Positions 1 to 8,499 of a stretch of 34,838 nucleotides of DNA are shown in pieces (within the stretch, counting starts at the first letter, position 1; every line of letters starts with the position of its first letter). A program made the position numbers and the translations under genes. Under the pieces are notes generated by a model. That model worked only from the letters and a program-made list of their open reading frames with translations, searched no databases and was not told the DNA's origin. This DNA is from Opitutia bacterium (GTDB taxonomy: Bacteria > Verrucomicrobiota > Verrucomicrobiia > Opitutales > Seribacteraceae): NCBI GenBank assembly GCA_018675995.1, contig JABGWZ010000223.1, positions 1 through 34,838 of the forward strand, read 5' to 3'.

Positions 1-2209
1 ACTTTTCGTTGGCGGTGGCATCCAGGCACCATTCCCAGACATTGCCATGCATGTCATACAGACCAAATGCATTGGGGAGTTTTTGTTTTACTGGATGAAC
101 TTCACCTGAAGCATTCTGTATAAACCAACCATATTTACTTAGGTGTTTCTGTTGTAGTACTTCATCTTGAGTGAAATCTTCTGTTTTGCTGAAACAAAAT
201 GGCCCGGTGGAATCTGCGCGGCATGCCCGTTCCCACTCCGCTTCTGTGGGTAGCCTCCAAGAATACCCTGGGGGTGTATCTTCTGATTCATTCAGCTTTT
301 CACAAAAACGCTGGGCATCAAACCAATTACAAATCATTGGCAATGATGAATTTCTATCGTTAGGATTATTTTTTTCAGGTGGAATGATCGCCGCAAATTG
401 AGCCTGGGTAATCTCAGTTTCACCTAACCAAAACGGGTGGGTAATTTGAACGGCTTGTTGTTCTTCGTTTGAAAAACGCCCCATTTCTGATGGGTTGACT
501 TTACCACTTGTAAAGATACCTGAGGCCAATTTAGCATGGCCATCCCACAGTGTATATTCCCCTTCGTTGGAAGTGGATAGAATGGTCTGACTATTTCCTG
601 CGAAAGAAGTGGAGAGCAGTCCTTTCTCAGGGTGTGGGGTGAAACTAAGGAGCTCCTGGGATTGCATACTTTCGGCAAGGAACGACAATCGTTTCCAATA
701 CCATGAGCGTTGATCGGAAGGTAATTGCCCAAGGATGGAAAGGGCTATGTCCGGTTTTTGCATATGGAGAGCTTCTTGAACATCTTTTAAGCCTTCAAGG
801 TATTTGATTCTCCTGAGTAAATGCTGGTTGCAATTTAGTTGCCTACAATTGTTTAGGTTGAGTGTGAAATCTCCAAAAAATGGATGTACTCCAAACAAAT
901 TTTGCTTGGTAATAGAGTTGAGCCTGAAACTAATTTGCCCCAAAGACTGAGACAGCAATAATTGCTCGGTTGTTTCTGTTTCGAGTAATTCCTGCTCGGT
1001 TGGTTCGAAAATGATATGCCTAATTCTATTCAATGGTATAGTGAAGGAACCTCTTTTTGTACTTGCGAAGAAACTCTGTTCTTTTCCAGTAATTGAAGAA
1101 ACGGGGGTGGAGTCACCATTGTTGAAAACTAAATAGTTAGATCTTTTGGTGGCATTATTTTCTTTTTCTTCGGATGGAAAAAATGTTCCATCCCACCCCG
1201 AAATATTTACTTCCTTTAGTCGAATGTAAGAGTTCCCGCCCTGATTGATAAAAAGAATTCCGTTTTGGTCGGGCTGAAAGTCTTGCGTGGAATCTTTCCA
1301 TCGGGCGATCATCTTATTATCAATAAAGATTAAAAATTCTTTTTTTTGACGATGGGCGAGGATACGAAAAGTGGCTTTTTTATTTTCCATCATATCGTTC
1401 ACCATGGTCGACCCTAAAGTCTCTCTTATTATTCTTCCTTTTTTTCTTTTGTTTACCTGAAGGTTTAGTCGATTATTTGAAAAAGATAAATGATAGCCGA
1501 TATTTCCATAACTGGACCCATCTGAATCCGAAAAAATTCGTAGGGCTAAATAAAATGATCTTTCCCATTCGGCTTTAAATTCAATCTCAAGGGCCTCTTT
1601 GGTAGAAAGCTTTGTTCCCACACTTCCCGAGAAAACTGAAACAAGGTCACCGTCTTGATAGGTCCAAGATTTACTGTTACTTTTTTTCCAGTTTTCTAAA
1701 CCAAAAGATGAATCATAAAGTGTGAGATGTGTGGATGGGAGAAACTCGATTTTTCGAACTGCAAAAAGTGGGATTTTAAGTGAGTTCGAGAACCCTGTTT
1801 CAATAAAAAAATGATTATCCGTTAATTTCTTAAACCTGCATCTTAATTTATCCCCATTTCTCAAGTACAGCCTAAGGGATTTTAATTCTGGTCGAATTTT
1901 ACTTTTAGAAAGACGATTAAAGGAAATATTAGAGACGGATTTAAATTTAAAGTTTATCGGGTCAGAGACAGCTTTATTTTCCCAATGCAAATTTTGATTT
2001 TTATCAAGTTTGATTAAACGACCCGTTAATTCAGAGCCGTCGAATAAACGAATTTTTTCCAACCCTCCATATTGCTCATTGGCCAGACTGCTTTGGTTTG
2101 TATCCTCTTTGCTGCTATTGGATGTAACTGGTCCTACTTGTTCGGACCAAAGATTATCCTTTAAATGAAAAAGGATAAAAATGGTAAGCATACTATGGTA
2201 AAATTTCAT
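1..2209 (-). CDS. Exported multidomain protein: N-terminal beta-repeats, LamG/DUF1080-like domain, C-terminal FGE-sulfatase (SUMF1-like) domain; truncated by the window edge
   Basis: Manual reverse-strand translation is open from ATG at 2209-2207 to position 1 (about 736 codons, no stop). N-terminus MKFYHSMLTIFILFHLKDNLWSEQ is signal-like. FGE motifs: FWLGETEITQAQF, YSWRLPTEAEWERACRA, NAFGLYDMHGNVWEWCLD. Overlaps the upstream stop by 4 nt (ATGA). Absent from the ORF track because no stop lies inside the window. Confidence 0.9.
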   Translation of the reverse strand, partial: MKFYHSMLTIFILFHLKDNLWSEQVGPVTSNSSKEDTNQSSLANEQYGGLEKIRLFDGSELTGRLIKLDKNQNLHWENKAVSDPINFKFKSVSNISFNRLSKSKIRPELKSLRLYLRNGDKLRCRFKKLTDNHFFIETGFSNSLKIPLFAVRKIEFLPSTHLTLYDSSFGLENWKKSNSKSWTYQDGDLVSVFSGSVGTKLSTKEALEIEFKAEWERSFYLALRIFSDSDGSSYGNIGYHLSFSNNRLNLQVNKRKKGRIIRETLGSTMVNDMMENKKATFRILAHRQKKEFLIFIDNKMIARWKDSTQDFQPDQNGILFINQGGNSYIRLKEVNISGWDGTFFPSEEKENNATKRSNYLVFNNGDSTPVSSITGKEQSFFASTKRGSFTIPLNRIRHIIFEPTEQELLETETTEQLLLSQSLGQISFRLNSITKQNLFGVHPFFGDFTLNLNNCRQLNCNQHLLRRIKYLEGLKDVQEALHMQKPDIALSILGQLPSDQRSWYWKRLSFLAESMQSQELLSFTPHPEKGLLSTSFAGNSQTILSTSNEGEYTLWDGHAKLASGIFTSGKVNPSEMGRFSNEEQQAVQITHPFWLGETEITQAQFAAIIPPEKNNPNDRNSSLPMICNWFDAQRFCEKLNESEDTPPGYSWRLPTEAEWERACRADSTGPFCFSKTEDFTQDEVLQQKHLSKYGWFIQNASGEVHPVKQKLPNAFGLYDMHGNVWEWCLDATANEK

Positions 2210-3201
2210 CTTTCGTAAATTGGTAAATAACGATAGTTTAAGGCTAACGAAAGCAGAGCAGCTGAGGTGGCGAATGTTTGACCGTAATTCCCGTTCCATG
2301 AACCGTTTTCTGTTTGGGTGGACTGAAGGCGTTTGAAGTTTTGGGAATTCCAGGAGTTCCACAAAGAAGGGCTCGCCCTAAACATTGCTTGTGAGGTGTA
2401 ATATAGGCTGTAGTATTTATGGCCCTGATCACCGAACTGTGAATTTTCCTTAAGGAACTCGACAGAATTTCGGTAAGCATCCGTATTGGTATCCTTGGCC
2501 AGGGATAAAATGAGTGAGCCAATAGCTGATCGGGGCAGGTTGGCTCCGCTTGCAGCCGTGTATCCAAAGCCACCGTTTGAATCCTGACAGGAGAGAAGGA
2601 AGGCCTTTCCTTTCTCAATGGCCTCTTCGGGTACTTTTATGCCTGCGTTACGAGCCGCAAATAAAGCTACCAGCTGAGCACCCGAAATAGTACTGTCTGC
2701 ATCTTGACTATCAGGGCTGTATCTCCAGCCTCCTTTAGGGTTGGATTTTTGAGAGGAGACGATCAACTTGGATGCTTTTTCGAGAGCGGGGCCAAGCCTG
2801 AGATCATTTGTAAGCCCATACGCTTCAGCCAGTGCAAGAGTGGCAAACCCATGATTGTACATTGAGCTGCCTATATACCCAGTTTCCTGATTCTGCTGTT
2901 TGAGAAGAAAATTCATGGCTCTTTTTACATGCAATCGGTACGGACCGAACTCTGGGTCGTCGCCACGGGCTAGAAATGCAAGGATCGCCATTCCGACCAC
3001 TCCTGGTTGGGAACCATAGGAATTGTCCGTCCAGCATCCTGTCTCTTCCTGGTTTTCGGCTAGAAACTCAAGGCCTTTACGGTATGTTTCGTCAATCTCC
3101 TGAACCAATGAATCATTTGATTGTTCGAAAAGATCCTGTCCGCCAAGTGAGGAAAAAAGCGAATAATATAAAATAAGCGTAAGTAAAAGTTTTCTCTTCA
3201 T
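2206..3201 (-). CDS. Secreted prenyltransferase/squalene-oxidase repeat protein (terpenoid-cyclase alpha/alpha-toroid fold)
   Basis: 331 aa ORF; signal peptide MKRKLLLTLILYYSLFSSLGGQ; QW-like repeats (AENQEETGCW, GGWRYSPDSQDADSTISGAQLVAL, SCQDSNGGFGY, STQTENGSW); 4-nt overlaps with both neighbours. Confidence 0.88.
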   Translation of the reverse strand: MKRKLLLTLILYYSLFSSLGGQDLFEQSNDSLVQEIDETYRKGLEFLAENQEETGCWTDNSYGSQPGVVGMAILAFLARGDDPEFGPYRLHVKRAMNFLLKQQNQETGYIGSSMYNHGFATLALAEAYGLTNDLRLGPALEKASKLIVSSQKSNPKGGWRYSPDSQDADSTISGAQLVALFAARNAGIKVPEEAIEKGKAFLLSCQDSNGGFGYTAASGANLPRSAIGSLILSLAKDTNTDAYRNSVEFLKENSQFGDQGHKYYSLYYTSQAMFRASPSLWNSWNSQNFKRLQSTQTENGSWNGNYGQTFATSAALLSLALNYRYLPIYER

Positions 3202-6200
3202 TCCTCTATATTTTTAAAATAATTTTCCATAATTTGTTTGAACTCAGGGGGTGGGGATTGTGACATTCCACCGCTTTTGCGTGATTTTCGGGTTCCTGAC
3301 GGTAAATTCAGGACTTTACCTGTATTTTCCTCAAGTTCGCGGTTGGATGTTCCCCCTTGGTTTGAACCCCCTCCTGATTTCCCAGGCGTCATGGCTGGCG
3401 CTTTTCCTTCACCTCCTTTTCCGAGTTGTTGCATTAGAAATTGCATAGCTGTCATGCTGAGTCCCTGAGTATTCGATTGTGGGGTGCCAGTCGTCTCCAA
3501 AAGTAGATTGATTAGGTCGGTTACAATAACCTTGGATTCATCTTGGGCTTTTAGTGTTACTTCTCCTGCTTCGCCTTTTTTTAAACCGGTAGCCGATTCG
3601 GACATTGCGGTATGAGCATCGTCAAATAGCGGATTGAGACTTTCTTCGGCTAGTTCGATTTGAACATCGGTCAAATCGAGCATGAGCTCTTGCTGTTGGT
3701 CGTTAAGGGTGCTTGTCCAGTTTTCACGGTTCGCTTGAAAGTTGCCACTATTTACAATTCTAGTCTTCTTGATTATATCCCCTTGACCATCGCGGATTTT
3801 TAAAAGAGCGAGGACTTGTTCTATGATGTCTTTTCCCATCTCCTTACCCTGGCCCTGACCTTGTCCATGACCAGGTGGAGAGATTTGTGAATCTAGCATG
3901 TCTGCCCAAACTTTAAATTTATTTGCCCATAATTCGAGCGAGTCCATAGCCTCAAAGGCAACATTACGTTCAATTTTGCGCGAGACCACCAGTAATCCAC
4001 TTACGACCTTTTCATTCGACATCAGTTTGCTTACTTCTCCATAGACACCTCTGCCCGTTCTTTCATGAAAACGACTGATCTCCTTCTGGATTTCTCCAGC
4101 CTCCAGATGGGTGTCAAATTGCATCATTTCCATCCTGTCTTTTTCTGTCAAAATCCTCGGCGTTAGCTTTTCAATATTTGCTCCAATAGATGAAGGAAGT
4201 ATTTTGAGTATTCTCTGGGTTAATTTGTTTTCGGTCTGCTCTATCTTTCGAAGTCGTTGGGCAAAATTAAGAGCTTCGAGCCTGTCGAGTTGTTCCGAAC
4301 TGTCAGCCAGTATTTCCCGAAGTTCGCTAATAGCTTCGCGCTCGAGTTGTTCAGCTTCGGAGAGTGACTCCGAGGCCGAAGAGGGAGAAGATGCTTTTGC
4401 CTCGTTCATCTTTGAACTGGCGAGATTCATTTTACTGGAGGCGACATCTTTCATCCTTTCCAAAGTTTCTGTAAAATCTTTAATAGCTTTCTGATTAAAA
4501 ATCGGATTTCTTGCAGCCTCTTCAAGGACTTTCATTCCTTCATCGGCATTATTTCTGAGGTTGCGTGAATTTGCTTTTTGCATGTCGGCCAATTTTGAAA
4601 GTTTTTGTTCCGTCTTCGGGTCGATGGATTCTTCATTCTCATCCACCATTTGTTCGATTTCGATTGTTTCCATTAGGAGGCTTTCCTGTTCACGTGCAAT
4701 TTCGGAAGTACGAGAAATAATTGCCTCCATTCTTGCCCGAATAAGTTGGGCATGCTTTTCGGGACCTACGACGAAAAACCTTACTGTTCGTGAAGAACTC
4801 AATTCCCGGTCAGGCATCCGATCGAGGGCTTGGGCACTAAATTCTGCGATGTCTCCGTCTTGGAGTGAAAAGAGTCTTGGATCGAAGGGGAAATCAAAGT
4901 TGGTTGTCGTAAGGTTACTTTCATTTTCGTTTTGAATATAAAGTGTGCTATCGAAAATTAGGTCGTTCCCGCGGATGCCTGTCATCTTCAGCCGGCTTTC
5001 GGCGACCCCGAAGTCATCCTTTGCTATAATCTCAAGGGTTTTGGTTTCGAGCAGCAGGATAGAAGATTCAGGGGGCAACTTGCTGATCTCAACGGTTGGA
5101 GGAGTATCTGCATTTGCCACTAACTCAATAAAGTGATTTTGTTCGGGTTTAAGACCAAACTGATCAACGAAACCAATTTCGACTGATTGATCTTTTTTGA
5201 CATCGTTTAATAAAATACGGAACGATTTCTTATCTTTTTCCGAATCGATTGGATCGGTGTTGGAGGAAGCAGTGACATTCGAGAGTCCACGATCCGTTTG
5301 ACCTTTGATAATCAAATCGGAACCAATAGGGAAAGAGACTGATCTTGTAAATGCGTCGGTTTTATAATCAGGAAGAGATAAATACTGCGGGTAGGAAACG
5401 GTTGCCTGGGAAAGTACTATGCTTGGGCGGGAAAGAGGAACCAAAGTTATTTCGCCTCTGTAGTCTCCGGCTTTGAGTTTAAATTTTTTGGTATTTTGCT
5501 GGCCCGGTATGATGAATTCATAAGAGTTCTCCCGCCTACCGGCATTGAGAATAAGATCATCGGGACCACTGAGTTGAATCTCATCGGGTCTTTTTTCTGA
5601 ATCATTGGCTAAAGTAAGCGGAAAGACTTTTGTTTCTCCTTTTGCTGTATAGAGAGTAGAGGGAAAATCGGAAAACCGAGTAAGGGTTTTACGTTGAAGG
5701 TCTGACCAGGGTGATGCCCATCGGAAAGATGTGTTTTGGGCAAGTCCGGGGTAGGTGTAAAAGCAGGCTAGTGAGGCGAATAGACAAAGTATTGCCGCAA
5801 CGCCAGCCAGCCTACTTGGTAGTCGGTCAAATGTATCTGAAAGTGAGAGTTTAGAAATCTCTTTTTCGACCCGTTGGAGAGCGGCTTTGTAAAGGGATTC
5901 TGAATAGTGCGGAGAATCTATATTTCTTTTTTCCGCCAATTCAATAATACCTAAGAAACGATCACCTGGTCCGCCGAACTTAGTTCTTACTTGTTTGGCT
6001 AGCCATTTGGAAGAGGAGGTTCTCAAAAAGGCTTTTCTGCGAATCATCCAACCAAAGAAAACCGCGCAAAGCCAGCCAGAACAACTTAAAAGTAATCGAA
6101 CGCCAATGGGGGTATCCCATAACCGGTCTGAAATAAAAAGAACCAACCAAGATAGGCAGAGAGAAACCAGTAAAAGAGATCCGAATCGAATTGAAAAGAT

Positions 6201-6311
6201 TCTACGGGAGAGGTTTGTCAGATATGCAAGTGATTCAATTAAAGAAGAGGGCAGGGAGTCATCTCTCGTTGATTGAGGTGATTCTTTGTTTTTTTGCTTC
6301 AATTCCTTCAT
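3198..6311 (-). CDS. DUF4175-like large membrane protein with N-terminal TM segments and long coiled-coil region
   Basis: 1037 aa ORF; hydrophobic segments near the N-terminus (FGSLLLVSLCLSWLVLFI, LLLSCSGWLCAVFFGWMI, AGVAAILCLFASLACFY), long Glu/Lys/Arg-rich helical region, Gly/Gln-rich low-complexity C-terminal part; sits in a MoxR/VWA operon where this family typically occurs. Confidence 0.75.
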   Translation of the reverse strand: MKELKQKNKESPQSTRDDSLPSSLIESLAYLTNLSRRIFSIRFGSLLLVSLCLSWLVLFISDRLWDTPIGVRLLLSCSGWLCAVFFGWMIRRKAFLRTSSSKWLAKQVRTKFGGPGDRFLGIIELAEKRNIDSPHYSESLYKAALQRVEKEISKLSLSDTFDRLPSRLAGVAAILCLFASLACFYTYPGLAQNTSFRWASPWSDLQRKTLTRFSDFPSTLYTAKGETKVFPLTLANDSEKRPDEIQLSGPDDLILNAGRRENSYEFIIPGQQNTKKFKLKAGDYRGEITLVPLSRPSIVLSQATVSYPQYLSLPDYKTDAFTRSVSFPIGSDLIIKGQTDRGLSNVTASSNTDPIDSEKDKKSFRILLNDVKKDQSVEIGFVDQFGLKPEQNHFIELVANADTPPTVEISKLPPESSILLLETKTLEIIAKDDFGVAESRLKMTGIRGNDLIFDSTLYIQNENESNLTTTNFDFPFDPRLFSLQDGDIAEFSAQALDRMPDRELSSSRTVRFFVVGPEKHAQLIRARMEAIISRTSEIAREQESLLMETIEIEQMVDENEESIDPKTEQKLSKLADMQKANSRNLRNNADEGMKVLEEAARNPIFNQKAIKDFTETLERMKDVASSKMNLASSKMNEAKASSPSSASESLSEAEQLEREAISELREILADSSEQLDRLEALNFAQRLRKIEQTENKLTQRILKILPSSIGANIEKLTPRILTEKDRMEMMQFDTHLEAGEIQKEISRFHERTGRGVYGEVSKLMSNEKVVSGLLVVSRKIERNVAFEAMDSLELWANKFKVWADMLDSQISPPGHGQGQGQGKEMGKDIIEQVLALLKIRDGQGDIIKKTRIVNSGNFQANRENWTSTLNDQQQELMLDLTDVQIELAEESLNPLFDDAHTAMSESATGLKKGEAGEVTLKAQDESKVIVTDLINLLLETTGTPQSNTQGLSMTAMQFLMQQLGKGGEGKAPAMTPGKSGGGSNQGGTSNRELEENTGKVLNLPSGTRKSRKSGGMSQSPPPEFKQIMENYFKNIEE

Positions 6312-6315
6312 CTTA

Positions 6316-8499
6316 TTAAATCATTCCTACTAGCTTGCGTCCGGTCCAGTAAATTACGAGTAATCCAAAGAGAAAAAGCCCCCATGCGGTATCCGTGCGC
6401 AGACGATGGATTTGAATCACGTCTTGTGGGTCCGGAAGAAAGAAAAGTGCTTGGGTTACCTCTTCATACTCTTGATAGTTTACCGATTTCCCCCCGGTTA
6501 ATCTGGCTAACTGAAGTAAGTCGCGGGATACTACAGGTTGTCCTAGTTTCTCTTTCGTTTGCCTTTCAACTTTAAGGGTCATTTCCAATTCTCTTTCCGC
6601 AGGCAAAGTTTTGACCTTCATGCGAAGGTCACCTTGTTCACGAGCCTTGAACGAGCCGAGGTATACGCCCGGTCCTTCTTCCTCAGCCGTGAAGCGAAGG
6701 CTTTCCCTTTGTCCGTTCGGGTGAATAATCAGACCATCCACCTCGCCATCCTCCATTGGAAAGCCGGCTTTATCCAAAACGATACAACGGACAAAAACAT
6801 TTTCCCCGGACCTAGGTCTCTCTGGATCAGGGATCAAGCGAATACCCTCTTTTTCTGCCAAATATCTCCCATGAGCCATCCAACGTACAACTTGGCTCCA
6901 GAAACGGTAGTGGTATTTGTCTTCAACTCCTCGTCTCCATCGCCATGCACCGTCACTCCCAAGAAAGAGGGTTTTTCCGGCTCCGGCGAAGCGGATGGCC
7001 AAAGTGGGCATTCGTCCCCAGTCATTACGAAAATTGGAATGAACGGCTAAGACCTCGGAGCCGGGTCTACTTTTACTAACTATGGCAGACCAGTGAAACC
7101 CGGGAAGTCTCTCCCAGAATTGCCGGTCTGGTTCTCCTGCTCCCCGGAGGTTGGTTAGCCAATGATTTTTACCGCGTGCCGTAAGCTCAAAGTAGGAAGG
7201 GTTTGATGTTCCGAGACCTGTGGGTTTTTCAGGGTCATAAATGACGGGTAAAAGATCGGATATTGGAGAATCGGTGAAGGTCAATTGCCTTCCTCGTCGG
7301 CCAGGGAGGAAAACCAACCCGGAAGCTTGCAGACGAACTAGCTCGTCTAGGTTTTGACATTGTTCCTCGCTAAGTTCGTTTTCACCCAGTCCTACATCTC
7401 CCAGAAAAACGACATCGAAGGAGGCTAGTTCATCCTTGCTGGTTGGGAATCCGGGCAGATAGCCCTTTCCTTCTCCTGTGGAAATACCAGGATGGAAAAG
7501 AACGCATTTCATGTCAATCCCTGGATCCCTGTCTAGAGCGTTTCGTAAAAAACGATATTCCCAACGTGGGAAAGAATCTACTATAAGAGCTTTGATTATC
7601 TTATTTTCAACCCGAGTGGATATTATCTTTTGGTTATTTCCCGGTAAGCTTTCACCTTGAACCTCTTGCACGGAGACTTTTAGTTCGTAGTTTCCTTCGG
7701 CTGGAGGCATCCATGCAATGCTCCCGGCGGTGTCTTCAGAAGCGGGAATCAGTAAGGGTTTTTGAGTTACCAGTTCGTCGTTTACAAAAAGCCTGAGGCT
7801 AGACTCCTTCGGGTTTTCGAATGTGTTACTGACTCGATAATTAATAGTGATTTTTTCATCTTGCAGAGCAAAGGAGGGGGCAAAGGCATCATCAAGTGAA
7901 AGATCGGGTAGTGGTTTTGGGGCACCGATTTGTATGCTGTATACCGGAATCGAATCCGCCCGGCATTTTCCCGCCAATGAAAGAACGGAGGGTCCGGTAT
8001 TTGAGTCTCCATCGGAAAGGAAAAGAATCGCCTTGATATTATTTCCCCCTTCCAAGGATTCTTCAAGTGCGAGGGCGAGATCTGTTGCAGCAGTACCTTG
8101 TTCAGATGAAAATGGTTTTAGGGTGACAGTCGAATTCTGTTCAAGTTTATTCTTCCATTCTGAATCAATGGCATTGCGAGCCCATTCAATTCGCGATTTG
8201 ATGGAACCGTTTGAGTCTTTTGTGTCGAGGGTATTCATACTGCCTGATACATCGAGCAGGCAGAGAATTTCAGGAGGGTCTTGTTTCTCCTGTTTATTCA
8301 CTTTTTCAGGGTTGAAGAGGGTAATTAGGGTCAAGGTAACGATCGAGAAGCGAAAGATTTCAAGAGCAAGAATACTTTTCTTTTTCCCAGAACGGTTCCA
8401 AGTACGGGAGGAAAGAAATATACTTAGAGATAGTACAAATATAACCAGTAAAAGGTCGAACCAACCCCAAGTAAGCCGCCAGTTAAAAAATTCAAGCAT
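6316..8499 (-). CDS. VWA-domain membrane protein with glutamine-amidotransferase-like region
   Basis: 727 aa ORF; N-terminal TM segments; VWA MIDAS motif CLLDVSGSMNTLDT; TM near C-terminus (WGLFLFGLLVIYWTGRKL). Confidence 0.85.
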   Translation of the reverse strand: MLEFFNWRLTWGWFDLLLVIFVLSLSIFLSSRTWNRSGKKKSILALEIFRFSIVTLTLITLFNPEKVNKQEKQDPPEILCLLDVSGSMNTLDTKDSNGSIKSRIEWARNAIDSEWKNKLEQNSTVTLKPFSSEQGTAATDLALALEESLEGGNNIKAILFLSDGDSNTGPSVLSLAGKCRADSIPVYSIQIGAPKPLPDLSLDDAFAPSFALQDEKITINYRVSNTFENPKESSLRLFVNDELVTQKPLLIPASEDTAGSIAWMPPAEGNYELKVSVQEVQGESLPGNNQKIISTRVENKIIKALIVDSFPRWEYRFLRNALDRDPGIDMKCVLFHPGISTGEGKGYLPGFPTSKDELASFDVVFLGDVGLGENELSEEQCQNLDELVRLQASGLVFLPGRRGRQLTFTDSPISDLLPVIYDPEKPTGLGTSNPSYFELTARGKNHWLTNLRGAGEPDRQFWERLPGFHWSAIVSKSRPGSEVLAVHSNFRNDWGRMPTLAIRFAGAGKTLFLGSDGAWRWRRGVEDKYHYRFWSQVVRWMAHGRYLAEKEGIRLIPDPERPRSGENVFVRCIVLDKAGFPMEDGEVDGLIIHPNGQRESLRFTAEEEGPGVYLGSFKAREQGDLRMKVKTLPAERELEMTLKVERQTKEKLGQPVVSRDLLQLARLTGGKSVNYQEYEEVTQALFFLPDPQDVIQIHRLRTDTAWGLFLFGLLVIYWTGRKLVGMI

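Noticed and set aside
171-732. 76 aa (+) and 102 aa (-) ORFs in the track
   Set aside because: Both lie within the long edge-truncated minus-strand FGE-domain ORF in other frames.
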